A DNA stretch of 64,000 nucleotides, from assembly GCA_030765055.1 (NCBI GenBank), contig CM060958.1, forward strand, positions 79,113,827-79,177,826, read 5' to 3'. The position numbers and the translations under genes are program-made. The stretch is from Mantis religiosa. Taxonomy: Eukaryota; Arthropoda; Insecta; Mantodea; Mantidae. The notes beneath the pieces are model-generated. The model searched no databases. It was not told the DNA's origin and saw nothing but the letters and a program-made list of their open reading frames with translations. Positions 1-11,559 of the stretch are shown in pieces; the first letter of the stretch is position 1, and every line of letters starts with the position of its first letter.

Positions 1-970
1 GGAAATTATATTTTTAAAATTTATTATATAACTTCGTTCTTTAAAAGAGGTTTTAATTAATTATTGAAATGAATATTCGGTTATTTTACCTGTGTGGGAG
101 AAACATTTAAATAAAGAGTTCGATTTTTAGATTAAACGTTTATACAAAATTAATATTAATCTTTAATTACTTCACAATTAATCATTTTGGCGAAGAAATA
201 ATAATTTTTTGATGTTCTTTATAAGGACGTTTATTGAATGTTATAAATGTATATCTAAAACTGCATATTGTAAAACAATTTGAAAATAAGTGTTTCGACA
301 AGTGAAAACCAGAACAAACAGAGTTTAAAATTATGAGAATAAAATCTGATCTTTGCATGGACCGACTCTGGTGCATCTTTTGCTCATTTAAACCTGCCAT
401 TAGAAAATTCTTGCTGTTGTTCTTGCATGTTTCTTTGCTTCAGTTAATACCTAACGTAGAGCTATTTCCTTTTAAATATTTAAATGGACACAGCTCACAC
501 TTTAGCCCCTATAAGACTAACTACAGAGAACTGAATTAAAGGTTATGCAGTGTTTAAGAAGACATACTCCATTTTTGGTCACATTTTCACTGCTGAGTGC
601 CCTTAAGGGCAGTCTGGAAGTAGGTTAAATTCATGGTGAGCTTGGCCCTTTGTTTCCATTGCAACATTACTATTTTTGTTGTTTTTTTAAAAGGAAATCA
701 TTATATGTACTGAACTAAAGTGAAATTAAATGTTTCGTCATAGTGACTTCTCTATACTTACTTTTGTGTGAATAAATGTCTTTTATTACAGCAAAGCAAT
801 CTTAGAGTGTCACAGTCTAATGTTGCTCCAGATTACAATGCATAATAATTTCTTTGCATAGAACTAAACTCTATTATCATGCCTGGCATTATTCAGATTT
901 CTGCTTTTGTATGTTATGAATGAAGCATTTAGAATTAGAAAATGAAGCTAGCTACAGTGAAGCAATTAAT
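1..970. other. Gene-free AT-rich stretch
   Basis: I see no supportable gene. The short open frames lack recognisable motifs and look like chance frames. No repeat shared with the rest of the window was noticed. Confidence 0.5.
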
Positions 971-1189
971 ATTACACAAATATAACTATTTCCAACAAAA
1001 ACTTCACTTATCTTAAGAAAATGATGTGCTTTTTTCTTATTAATTGAGATCGATTTCACAAATTGCTTGATTGATTGACTGACGACGCAAGCAATTTGTT
1101 TGGAAATCGATCTCAATTAATAAGAAAGATTGACATCATTTTCTTAAGATAAGTAAAGTTTTTGTTAGAAATAGTTATATTTGTGTAAA
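971..1189. repeat. Foldback (long inverted repeat), MITE-like
   Basis: Two arms of about 95-100 bp are near-perfect reverse complements separated by about 20 bp. The left arm (971-1070) runs from TTACACAAATATAACTATTT to ACAAATTGCTTG. The right arm (1087-1189) mirrors it and ends ATATTTGTGTAA. Arm identity looks above 90 percent by eye, with a small indel near the loop. It carries no coding sequence. No clear target-site duplication is visible. A foldback non-autonomous DNA transposon (MITE) or a recent inverted duplication are both possible. Confidence 0.8.
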
Positions 1190-2396
1190 GCGTTTAGAAT
1201 TTTAGTTTGCAACTGTGTTCTCTTTGTCGCAAAATATTTTGAGCCGAACTCCTTGTCTTCGACCTTTTCGGGTTTATAGTGAAGCTGGAGTTCGCAGAAT
1301 AGATAACAACAAGCAGGGCTGGTTCAACATCCTTACTAATAATCCATCATGCTGAGCCGACCGCTCCCTACTTTGCCGGCCCGGCGCTCTAGCAGGGTGT
1401 CGCCGTGTTTCCCTTTTTAGGCGCTTGCGGCGCTGGGTTGTTTGAGCCGAGGCTTGCTCATGTGTGGCTAGGTACCCTGAAGTGAGTTCGGCGTAAGTGG
1501 GCTCCGGCGGTATGTGGTGAGTGGTCCTTTTCTACCATGGTATAATTTTGTATAAATGTGCTTCTTGTTTCTGGCCTGGGGCCTGTGCTCATGAATTTAG
1601 AACGGTTGGGAATTTAATATCCGGAGACTAAACTCCCAGGATATAATGATGGTGTAAAATAAATAATTCTTAGAACAGATCCACAAATATTTAGTTAGGC
1701 ATCTCTGAAAGGGGCACTCCTTCACCTAGTGTTTGGTGTTTCCGCATACCTTCCTAATTTTCTCCATCGCGACCTCGTTGTCTACCTGTTTCCTTGTTCA
1801 ATAGTTTAAGTTTGCAGCTTTACCTCTGACGAGGATCGGCACAATGCTCTACCCATTCTAAAACGGCACTGCTTCCTCTAAGAAGCTGCTTTTAAATGTA
1901 CTCTGTTTTCTTGTCTTATATTGAAGTTCAGCTTGACCGAATTTTAGCCAACTATCAGTTGGACTTGGGTAAAACACTTTTCTAGACCAATGCTTTTACA
2001 GTTATAAAAGATCTGTAAGGTCTCCAGTAAAATTTGCACACTGTGATTAATTTATAAGTACTTTTTATAACTATGCCATACGGCTTCTTCTCAATGAGAT
2101 TAATCAATAAAATGAGCCTCATTTCTCAACAATTGTCAAGCATTTTATAAAGAATGTGGATAAGTACCATTTGATACATTTGAATCTAAGTAACAGCTTC
2201 GAACAGATGCTTGTGAATTTATTTAATATTGTCGCGAACACAATCGCGATAAGGCGGCTTGCGCACACAAAGGAACTGATAGGCGGACAGTGTGTAAATG
2301 AAGAGCCTGCAAAAAGCAGATAAACATAGCGCGAGATAAAGGACTTGCTGGCCCAGATTAAGTTACGCTTATGAAACATTCTGGTAACGTCTTGAC
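1190..2396. other. Unassigned stretch with a GC-rich patch
   Basis: No gene was recognised. About 1340-1520 is markedly more GC-rich than its surroundings and may be part of an unrecognised repeat. The rest is AT-rich without motifs I can assign. Confidence 0.4.
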
Positions 2397-2722
2397 TGTT
2401 TCGATTTCATTTTTGTTCCGGAAGTATCTAGAATCATTAATGAGGTATTTAAGAGATTGTGACACGCCAGCGGACAGTTGTAAAGCAGTCGCGGGGGTGG
2501 TAAGCGGAGAACAGCAGAGAGTTGTGAGTAAACAGTAAACAGCTGTGAACAAATGCTGAGTAACGAGAGCTGTTTGTTATTGCCATCGACCTTGGGAGAT
2601 TGTGTTGTATATGTGATGTAATGTTGTCACGTGAGAATTGAACAGTGTATTTCGACAGAAATAAAGAACATTTAGAATTTCGGCAAATTGGACTTTTAAA
2701 TCTACGAAGCCACAAGGTTACA
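2397..2722 (+). mobile_element. Possible solo LTR (promoter and poly(A) module)
   Basis: This segment has the order expected of an LTR on the plus strand: a TG start, a TATA-like TATTTAAGA (2446-2454), a GC-richer transcribed part, and an AATAAA signal (2660-2665) followed by a short tail ending CA. A CACGTG E-box lies at about 2628. No flanking duplication or internal domain was found and the borders are guesses. It could instead be the 3' end of another repeat. Confidence 0.35.
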
Positions 2723-4372
2723 ATATTTTATGCCATATATAGAGATTGTACATTCTTAAAGTACCTCTCCCCCCCTCATGTTTAAATACTGTCCGGCTGA
2801 TTTAAGTAATGGCAGACAATAAGCGTTGTATCTAACGCCCATTGTACTTTTCCTGGTGTCCTCTGGTCGATAGACGTATGCCGGGGTAATTTATAATCTA
2901 ATACGGTTTAATTTAAGTTAATTATTTTTAATTATTTCAGGTGTGCTTCTAGATTTTATGGTATATGGTGGTGCCGGACATATGACGTGGATGTTCACTG
3001 GAAGGAACATGGGCACTTGGGGACTGCTTGGTTGACACGGTAGTCACAATAGCCATATGTAGGCTGCAGTCTGATGTCATACGGATTGTTATAGGTGTAT
3101 GTTCAACTTATTCATTTGAGTTTAAAGCTGCAACTGATCTAGCTACAATTTTGTAGATACTCAAGTCTTAATCTATTCATGTTTTTTATTGCTATACAAC
3201 CAGTGAAATCTATTCACAGTACAAATTGGCATCAATAATAGATGTTAATTCAGTAGAAACAGAAATAAAAAATAAAAATGTCCCAGAGGAGACTCGAAAC
3301 TCTATTGGTTCAAAATGATAAACAGGCCAACACTAATACGCTCTAGCAGTGCTTGTTTTGTTAACGGTAATGGAATGCGTTAATGGGAAGGCCACTTGGT
3401 GGGGTGAACATAATATCCAATACGTGAAACACAGACCTGGTTAACATTTACAGCTATGCATTGCAAATAATTAAATTGTGGAGTGTTTGTTGTTACTCGA
3501 AATGAAGACCATATTATTTATTTGCTTTCGAACAGAAGCACAGAGGGGTATCTAATTTGGTAACCGGTACCTTGAATTAATGGATATATTTTATTTAATC
3601 TATCCCTTACCAAAGTTAAAGGAAATATGCACTCGACTTATACATTAACATTCATTATTACTTCATGTGTGCATGACTTTGGAGTCATATAACGTCAAAC
3701 TGAAGGATTGCTAATATTCATAAAAGCTCAGATTAATAAAAACTGACTGTGATATAAACATCTGAATGTCACCCTGATATACATTATATAGCCAAGCCCT
3801 CATAGCCAATTTTAAAGTATTTAACATAATGCGTAACACAAATGGGATATTCTTATGTATAAAATTAGGATATCTGTGAGTTGGAGATGGATATAGACAG
3901 CCCTGCCATTGTTTCACAACAGATTTTTCATGATTCTGAATAGGTTTCTCGGAGAATCAATTTTTCACACCTGAGAAAAAGCTGTTCACTCTACGCTATA
4001 ATAGATCCTCTTGGGTGGCAGAAATCAGCGTGGTGACGTTACACGCTAACCTACCTTTCGTTTGGGGGCATATTTGGCGGTTAGAGCTGACGTAGATGAC
4101 GTCACACCGCTACTACCTGTCTTCCCTTGATATAGAATTGCAACACCTAAAGAGCATCCATAACGAACTTCTGGGAACTACGTGTGCAAGGAGGATGTGA
4201 AAATGTTGACACTAGTCACATTACGTTTTACATTTGCTTCTTAATTCAACGGTCAATAACAGGGATGAAGTGTAATAAAAGTACAGTGCGATCCATATAA
4301 ACCTGAACCATTTCAGTAGGCCATAACTTTTGAACCAATAACAGGACACCCGTGCAACTTTTGAAGAATATA
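2723..4372. other. Unassigned stretch with one tRNA-like remnant
   Basis: No gene was recognised. On the minus strand, about 3278-3350 resembles a decayed tRNA-derived SINE head: a GAGTTTCGAGTCTCC box B-like segment preceded by TTGGCCTG. The remainder is AT-rich, except about 4020-4110, which has several CpG-containing GTGACG/GACGTCA motifs. Confidence 0.35.
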
Positions 4373-4866
4373 GTACACAATTGGGAGATTACATTACACT
4401 ATTTACATCTCAGAGAGAATGTTGGAAGTGTCCTCCACCAGCATCTATACATGTCTGCACTCCTCTCACCATATTCTCTGAAGTATTACGGAGAATATCG
4501 TCACCATTGTTACTTATTTTGGTTCGAATGGATTCCTTGAGAACATCAGTTGTCCGGTCCCACTCTATTTTTAGATACACCCACAAGAAAAAATCCGGTG
4601 AGGTTAGGTCAAGGGATCTGGGGGCCCACAGACCTTTAGAGATTATTTGATTATCAAAGAAACTGATCACAAGTTCCATGGTGTGATTAGATGTATGGCG
4701 CGTTGCTTCATCCTGCTAGAAATAACCTTCTCTCAGTTCGAATCACCTCCGTAAAACTTCAGAGAATATGGTGAGACCAGTGCAAACATCTATAGATGCT
4801 GGTGGAGGACACTTCCAACATTTTCTCTGAGATGTAAATAATGTGACGTAATCTCCAAATTATGTA
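4373..4866. repeat. Inverted duplication of a transposase 3' end
   Basis: About 116 bp at 4373-4490 recur in inverted orientation at 4752-4866 with roughly 85-90 percent identity by eye. Both arms encode the same C-terminal peptide, containing IDAGGGHFQH, running outward to the arm ends. The left arm belongs to the longer minus-strand pseudogene at 4410-4745. The right arm is a plus-strand copy (MVRPVQTSIDAGGGHFQHFL). The right arm stops where the mariner at 4867 begins. Confidence 0.75.
4410..4745 (-). pseudogene. Mariner-superfamily transposase, C-terminal fragment
   Basis: The minus strand encodes the C-terminal part of a DDE/D transposase: QQDEATRHT (second catalytic Asp), then LWAPRSLDLTSPDFFLW (third acidic region) and CIDAGGGHFQHSL at the end. 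This is the style of many insect Tc1/mariner-related 'QQDGATCHT...SPDLTPxDFFLW' proteins. The spacing from the QQD Asp to the Asp of PDFF is 38 residues, longer than the 34 of classical mariner. The N-terminal half, including the DNA-binding domain and first Asp, is absent, so it is a fragment. The exact family is not determined. Confidence 0.7.
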
Positions 4867-6173
4867 CGAGAGGGGGGGACCCAAAAAACCGGATTGTTGT
4901 CATCAAAACTTTATTGACGAACCTTTTTACAAAATTACTTCAGTTCACCTTCAAAATACTCTGCATTATATGCGATGCACTTTTCAAGTCTATATTCCCA
5001 CTTTTGGAAGCATGTTTGGAACACTTCAAATATGATATTGTCCAGTGCCCTTTGCGAAGCTGTTTTTAGCGCCTCCACATCGTCATAACGTCCCTTTTTA
5101 GCGTTTTTTTTATTCGTGGAAATAGAAAAAAGTCGCACGGGGCTAGGTCCGGAGCGTGGGGAACGACAGACCACCTCTGAGATGTCAAATAGTGGGTCAC
5201 TCGTAAGGCCATGTGTGCTGGAGTGTTGTCGTGATGCAGAAACAGGTCACCTGATCATCAAAGTGCCGGGCGCTTCCTCCTCACATCCTCTCGCAGATGC
5301 CTTAAAACATCCACGTAAAAGTGCTGGTTAACAGACTGGCCAGGGGGTACGAATTCCCGATGCACAATTCCACGAACATCAAAACAAGACAATGATCATG
5401 GTATTCACATTTGACCTCACTTGCCTTGCTTTTTTTGATCTGGGAGAGTTGGGAGTCATCCAGTGGCTTGACGTTTGCTTGGTTTCTGGGTCATACCCGT
5501 AACACCAACTCTCATCCCCTGTAATGACTTTGATCAAGAAGTTTGGATCATGTGCAATCTCTTTTTTCAAGTGCTGACACACATTCATGCGGATGGTTTT
5601 GTGCTCCTTTGTGAGAAGGCGCGGAACAAATTTAGCAGCAACACGTCTCATGTGCAAATCCTCCCTTAAAATCCGCTGGCACGAGCTCCAACTGATTCCT
5701 ATCGATGCTGAAATTTGGTCGATGGTTTGACGACGATTCTCGTTGATCTTTTGGCGGACCTGTTCAATGTTCTCCTCATTTCGCGATGTTGAAGGGCGTC
5801 CAGAACGAGCTTGGTCTTCACACATCTCACGTTTAAAGCACCCAAACCACTCGAAAAGCTGTGTGCGGCTCAAAGCGTCCTTCTGGAAAACTTCCTGAAG
5901 CATTCGGTGTTTCCGTTGCAGTTTTTTTAAGCAGGAAACAAAATTTCAGTCACACTCTTTGTTCTTTTGAAGTTGCCATAATGACTTCGCAGAGGTAACC
6001 CGCCAAAAGTCAGAGAAACACAATACCACACTTGCACGTTCAGCTCTACACTGACGCCGTCTGCACAGTTGTTTCATGAAGGTCTCTACTAACACCATCT
6101 AGCGTGAGAACCCTGCACTACGTCTACGAGTGGCAGCGTCCTCGGAGTCCGGTTTCTTTTGGATCCCCCCTCA
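4867..6173 (-). mobile_element. Mariner element, full length
   Basis: The ends are inverted repeats: CGAGAGGGGGGGACCC on the left and, reading inward from the right, TGAGGGGGGATCC, both continuing into AA(A/G)AAACCGGA. Each end abuts a TA dinucleotide (4865-4866 and 6174-6175), the mariner target duplication. The length of about 1.3 kb is normal for mariner. The transposase gene lies on the minus strand and is broken. Confidence 0.9.
4935..5979 (-). pseudogene. Mariner transposase pseudogene
   Basis: Cut-and-paste transposase that would act in the nucleus on the element's TIRs. The frame opens MATSKEQRV at 5979 and is then interrupted by a stop before LKFCFLLKKTATET. The second, longest piece (5379-5903) contains the helix-turn-helix region with RSGRPSTSR, QRILREDLHMRR, and the first catalytic Asp in ITGDESWCYGYDPETKQ. 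The C-terminus is recovered in 4935-5174 (FQTCFQKWEYRLEKCIAYNAEYFEGE). Between them (about 5175-5378) are frameshifts, with HHDN- and PDLAPCDFF-like pieces visible in other frames. Several frame breaks make it non-functional. The family assignment is secure; the mariner subfamily is not determined. Confidence 0.88.
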
Positions 6174-7418
6174 TATTATATTCTCCCAAAGTTGCACGTG
6201 TGTTCTATTATTGGTACAAAAGGTATGATGATTTTCATTCCCGACCTCCATGACCTGTGGGATGACCGTTAACATATAGAAACAGTTTATTTCCAAAAGA
6301 ACAAGGGAGTTGAAATAAAGAGAGCATTGTGCGAAATTAAGAAAAAGCGGAGATAATTATATTAATGCTCCAACTAAACACAGTTTGCTGCTGCCATCTA
6401 CATGTCTTATTTTTAAGGTCCCGTGTTAGGTAAGAGTAATAAATAAGAGCGAAGTGTAATTTTTGCGCTCTCTTATTTTCAAGAGTGCATTAAGAGCATG
6501 ACAAAATTATAATCATACGTTTTTTTTACTTCTGCTTTTGGTGTTTTTCTCTTGCCTTTCATATTTTTCTATTTCGGTTCAATTTCCATTTTTTTTTTTT
6601 TTTTTGTAATTTTAACATCCCAGCTACATCATCCCTACTAAATTAAAATGTAGTTTTATTTTACAGCTTTTCAAATAATAACTAAATAAACCAACTTTAA
6701 GATATCTTGACAGTTGCGACAACTTGAAAGAAGCGCTACGAAGCGAAATTAGAGACTGCACCATGTTCTACCTACCACTTCATTATGGATATCTCTCAGT
6801 ATTTCCTTTTCATTTTCGAAATGAGATGTCTCATACATTAGATTAAAAACAAAACGGGTGTTACTTCCGCGTCTGTTGTTTTTGTGTAATTGAAAGACAT
6901 TTAGTAATGCGCCGGAGAGGAGCTGCTGTATATTTCATTCTTTAATTACTTATATGGTATTAACAGGGGAGGGAAGCGAACGAACGACGGAGTAAAGCCC
7001 AACTGAATTGTAAACTATTGGATCAACCCCTTTACACTGGTAATCAATGAACATCATTACTAGGTGCGTTTTACATGCAGATGGGTCTCTAATTACTCTC
7101 TATGCTTTCCTTGTGCTGTTCGAGTCCATTACATTTACTTGAAAAAGCATATATAATAGTGGATACGAACGAGCTGGGAAAAAGAGAACAGCATTACTTT
7201 GTGCGAGGATTAGAATTCAATAGGGACATGCATAAAACAATGGAAAATCTGCTCGTTTAAACATTTCAATTTCTATCATCGTGTTAGCAGAACGCACTAA
7301 TCATCGTTTGGAAAAATACTGCTTGTTAACTGAAACAATACGTGGTGTAATGGAAAGAGTAATCCTCAATTTTCACCTTATTTGAAACTGTGGTATCAGA
7401 TTTCAGAAAAAACACGTA
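6174..7418. other. Gene-free stretch
   Basis: No gene was recognised. A run of about 23 T residues lies near 6583-6605, possibly a poly(A) tail of a decayed minus-strand retroelement, but no body was recognised next to it. Confidence 0.4.
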
Positions 7419-9033
7419 CAGATACTCCAAAAAGTATTTATCTAATCATGGCACATAGAATATAACAAGCACAATCAGAAAAATATAGATAAGAAACGAA
7501 CAATAACTATCTCATTACATCGGTTGATATATAGATTTAAAAATAAAATAAAATTTGAGTGCACATATTTCTTAATTAGTGAACAGCTCTACTTTATTTA
7601 AAATTATGTCCAATTTAATGTCAAACAAGTATTCGTCTAGCAAACAAAATCCCAGGTATGGTACGTCGCTGACACACATCACTTCCCTTTTCTTATGCAT
7701 TTGTGTTTCATCCACTGTCGTTGACATTGTTTTCAATGCCTTTGACTGCTATTTAAGTAATATAGGTCGAAAACGTCGTGAAACTGCAAAACAAAAGAGC
7801 GAAATTTGCATCAGATTATTAAAAAAAAAATGAAAATCTATTCATGAAATTGGAGAAACCATTAGAATACCTGCCAGTACTGTGATGACTATTATATACA
7901 GGTTTGATCAGAACAAACCTAAGAAAAAACAATCAAGAAGTGCTCATCCTACAGTTCTATACGAGATGGAGAAAAGGCAGTTATTTAGAAAAGCCAAGAA
8001 AAATCCTAAACTAAGTGCTCCAAAACTTGCTATTGCAGTTCAAACACACACATAAAAGGCTGTTTTAGCACAAACTATAAAAAACATGCCGAGTATCGAG
8101 GCCGAACAGCCTGTAGAAAACCATACATTAGTAAAATCAACAGAAAGAAGTGAGTGGCTTTTGAAAAAGAACATAAATACGACGGGTTTGATCTCTGGAA
8201 TATGGTTGTATTTACTGACGAGAGTCAATTTGAGCTGTTTAAGTCAAAAGAGCGGGTAATAGTGTAGAGAAAAAGGAATTATGAGCTCGAGGAGAAAAAT
8301 ATAACAGCCTCAGTTAAACATGGAGGCGCTTCAGTAGTTGTCTGGGGTGGCATGAGTGCAAATTGTGGGGGGGGGGGATTGGTTTTATTGATGGAATATG
8401 AGCCATAAGGTTATATAAACATTCTAAAAAGACATCTGTCCAGAAGTGTGAATAACATGGGTCGTTTTAGGATTATATTTTCACACAAGGTAATGATCCA
8501 AAACAGACAGCTCTATATGCAAGGCTATGGTTGTTGTATAATACTCCACGATGGATGCCAACACCACCGCAATCCCCAGACATGAATCCAATAGAGAATT
8601 TGTGGAGTATACTGGACAAAAATATTGGAAATCATTAGATATCTAATATAAAGGATCTAAAGAACGCTCTACTAGAGGAATAGTGTACAGTTACAGTGAA
8701 AACAACACAATCTTTGGTGAAATACATGCCAAGGGGAATGCAAGAGATTATAAAGAGGAATAGAGGGCCTACTAAGTACTAACCTAACTTTCTACACCAT
8801 TTTCAGTATGAAGACGAATACTTATTTTGCATTCTATATTAAATATCTTTACCTCTGAATGTTTAACTATATTTATGTGAATGGATACTATGTTTCCTAA
8901 TTGTATTCTATTTTTTACTAATCAGTAAATAGGACAATGTCCCTGCTGTACTTTATTCTGATGATTTTCCACTATCCGTACACCCTTAAACATAAACTCA
9001 TGCATTAGACAAATACTTTTTGGAGTAAGTGTC
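7419..9033 (+). mobile_element. Tc1-like element, full length
   Basis: Terminal inverted repeats are CAGATACTCCAAAAAGTATT at the left and, inward from the right, GACACTTACTCCAAAAAGTA. Both continue TT(A/G)TCTAAT. TA dinucleotides flank both ends (7417-7418 and 9034-9035). The 1.6-kb length is typical for Tc1. It contains one decayed plus-strand transposase gene. Confidence 0.88.
7762..8782 (+). pseudogene. Tc1 transposase pseudogene (DD34E type)
   Basis: The protein starts at GRKRRETAKQKSEIC, where the expected ATG reads ATA. It shows a paired-like helix-turn-helix (EIGETIRIPASTVMTIIYRF), NPKLSAPKLAI, VVFTDESQFELF (first catalytic Asp), KHGGASVVVWGGMS, a second Asp in QGNDPK, and PPQSPDMNPIENLW with the catalytic Glu. 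The C-terminus is KYMPRGMQEIIKRNRGPTKY. Several stops and frameshifts interrupt it, and the D-to-E spacing is 32 here rather than 34, which suggests a small deletion. All three catalytic residues remain recognisable. It is clearly non-functional. Confidence 0.88.
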
Positions 9034-9172
9034 TATTTGGTGACCCTTTCTAAGGATGATGGGTGAAATTTGTATTTTATTAACCGCTGAAGCTACCAGT
9101 TTGTCTTATAAATAAATATATTGTTGCGTGTATAGGCTGAGCAAGATCTGGAATTTACTATAATCATTATTA

Positions 9173-9936
9173 TGTAACATTTATTTCCGGTGCCTTGAGT
9201 TTGGGCAAAACTGTTTGTTGATGATTAAGCTTAAATTCTGCTGACTGGCAAAACATGTACTTTGGACTGCTGAATTACACATTCTGCTGGTCAAGGAAAA
9301 TAATGCACAGGTTGCCTGTAACAGGCCTCAACATGTTCTCCATGTTGTAAATAATGAATCACACATCCTGCTGATCTAGGGAAATAATGCTTAGATGGTC
9401 AGTAACAGGTCTAAACATGTTCTCAATGATGTAAACAATGATTGCACAATATGGTGTAATAGTTGGGAGGAAATTAACAGTTAGCGTGGGAATCGCTGAG
9501 TTGGCTTTTGGGTAGGACCCCTATTTAAGCTTGGTTGAGATAGCACCCGGGGAACTTGACAGAGAGATTTGAGAGGGGACTTGCTGATGGTCTCTATAAA
9601 CATTAAACAAGAGTTTATTTTAAAGTGCTACTACGGGTAAGATCTGCAGCAGGGTGCACCGGACCGTACATCTCTTGCCAGTTGTACAAGGTTCAGCCAT
9701 ACAAACAACGCATCTCTAAAGATATCGTTGCATTATGTTATTATGTATTTAAAAGTTACAAAGCACCCCTGATTTCATCCAGATCCAACGGTTAAAGGGT
9801 AAAACCCCTTACCTTTTAAACCCCTACACACCCGTTAGTTTTGTCATGTATCATATGATCTCGGCACCAGGTTCCAAACCCTGTACCTTTGCTCCTCTCG
9901 CAATTCCTATCAACCCCCCAAAACCGTCATGTAACA
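9173..9936 (+). mobile_element. Possible solo LTR bounded by TGTAACA
   Basis: The block is bounded at both ends by the heptamer TGTAACA (9173-9179 and 9930-9936). It contains a TATA-like TATTTAAG (9522-9529), a GC-richer downstream region and a later TTAAAC/TTTATT stretch, compatible with an LTR. No target duplication was identified and no internal retrotransposon sequence adjoins it. The shared heptamer could be coincidental or could mark a different kind of element. The mariner at 9940 lies three bases beyond the right end. Confidence 0.35.
9271..9440. repeat. 84-bp tandem dimer
   Basis: Two adjacent, diverged copies begin TGAATTACACATTCTGCTGG (9271) and TGAATCACACATCCTGCTGA (9355). Both contain ACAGG(C/T)CT(C/A)AACATGTTCTC and end with a TGTAAA(T/C)AAT segment. 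The dimer lies upstream of the TATA-like box in the LTR-like block, where enhancer-type repeats are often found. Confidence 0.75.
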
Positions 9937-9939
9937 ATA

Positions 9940-11207
9940 CGAGGGTGGTCTGAAAAGTTCCTGACCTCAACATGAAGATGGCAGCACTCGTAAATAAAAG
10001 CTGGCCAATTTTGTTGTTCATGTATTGGTTGACAGTTAATCAACAAAATTTCACCCATTTTGGACGCTCACTTGTTATGTAACAGACGTATGAGTGAGTT
10101 GAAGTGAGCGTTTTTACGAAAATAGACATAATCGTGTGTCAACTGTCATTAAATATTTGTTTTTGAAAGGCAATACGCCTACGCAAATCAAAGATGAGTT
10201 GATTCTGTGAAAGGGCAGTCGGCACCATCATTTACCACAGTGAAATTTTGAGCAGCTGAATTTAAACGTGGCCGTAAGAGCTTGGGAGACGATGAACGTT
10301 CGGGACGTCCAAAACTGCAACTACCGGCGAAAACATCGCCAAAGTTCACCACATGGTGATAGACGACCGCCGAATTAAAGTGAGACAGATAGAAGAGGTA
10401 TAAACATGTCAAAAGAACGTGTTTGTCACATATTAAATCAACATTTAGACATGAGAAAGCTGTTCGTGCGTTGGGTGCCACGTTTGCTTAAAAACGTGTT
10501 CGAATGAACATTTCCAACGCTCTGTTGGTGCAGTTTAGGCGCAATAGATCCAAGTTTTTGAGCCAATTAAATACTGTAGATGAAAGTTGCATATACAATT
10601 ATACGCCCGATACAAAAATACAGTCCAAACAGAGGATTGCAAATTAAGACCCGCTGCAAAAGAAAAGGAAAAACTGTTCTTTTTCGGCTGGGAAAGTGAT
10701 GGACACTGTTGTTTTTTGGGTAGTCATGGAGTTATTTTAATCTATTATCTTCAAAAGGGAAAAACAATTACAGGAGTATACTATGCATCATTACTTGACA
10801 AGCTGAAGGCAAACTTGCGGAAAAACGGCCACATTTGCATAAAAACAAAATCCTGTTTCACCTGTCTCACACCTCAGCAGTTGCAATGGCGAAAATCCAC
10901 GAATTACGGTTTGAACTGCTTTACCATCCGCCTTACCAGATCTAGCTCCAAGCGACTTCTTTTTGTTCCCTCATCTGAAAACTGCGCTCGGAGGACAGAG
11001 ATTTTCGTCAAATGAAGAGGCATTCACCTTCGTGAACAATTATTTTGCAGTTAAAAACGCCGAGTACTATTTGGACGGATTACAGAAATGAGAGCATCGT
11101 GGGAGAAGTGTGTAGAGTTACAAGGAGAAAACGTTGAAAAAAAAATCGGAAAGAAAAAAAAAAGGCTTGTATCTTCATTAGGTCGGAAAATTTTCAGACC
11201 ACCCTCG
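9940..11207 (+). mobile_element. Mariner element, full length
   Basis: Inverted ends: CGAGGGTGGTCTGAAAAGTT at the left, and CGAGGGTGGTCTGAAAATTT reading inward from the right. TA dinucleotides lie at 9938-9939 and 11208-11209. The 1268-bp length is usual for mariner. It contains one heavily decayed plus-strand transposase gene. Confidence 0.92.
10130..11125 (+). pseudogene. Mariner transposase pseudogene
   Basis: Recognisable pieces in order: IFVFERQYAYANQR near the N-terminus, AEFKRGRKSLGDDERSGRPK, KVHHMVIDDRRIKVRQIEE, MSKERVCHILNQHLDMRK, TVDESCIYNYTPDTK (first catalytic Asp; usual Trp replaced), FSAGKVMDTVVFW, and LPDLAPSDFFLFPHLKTALG (third Asp), then AVKNAEYYLDGLQK. The HHDN-type second Asp region is scrambled. 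Many stops and frameshifts are spread through the length. It resembles the mariner group common in ants and other insects, but I did not establish a subfamily. Confidence 0.85.
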
Positions 11208-11409
11208 TAAATGTAGAACTGAGAATGGGTACTTTCGATGAGATGTTGGTTTTAAAAAATCAATGACTGTGATAACCAATGTTTGAACTCAGAAGGGCCA
11301 TTTTAAGACACAAAGCTGCAGATGGAGACCTACTATTTGAAAGTAACAAAACTACTAAGAAACTACTTGTCTCCGCTTAAAATGACTCCAGTACCAATTT
11401 AGTAGGGGA

Positions 11410-11505
11410 AAAAGAGGTTCCGAATTAGAATATCGGTCAGGGTGAGTTACTTGGATAAGGTTTTTCCGGGGTTTTCCCTTATCTTGAAAGACGAACGTGT
11501 GGTAT
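11410..11505 (+). mobile_element. SINE1 fragment
   Basis: A short piece of the window's commonest SINE: GAGGTTCCGAATTAGAATAT (decayed box B), GGTCAGGGTGAGTTAC, TGGATAAGGTTTTTCCGGGG and TTTTCCCTTATCTTGAAAGA. The 5' half of the tRNA-like head and the 3' tail are missing. Confidence 0.75.
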
Positions 11506-11559
11506 CTTGCAACAGGAATGTGGATATGTTGCTGCAAATGGTAATTCTTGAAGATGTGA

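Noticed and set aside
2119..2715. Minus-strand open frames of 64-88 codons
   Set aside because: No motif; the region reads better as a plus-strand LTR-like module and AT-rich flanks.
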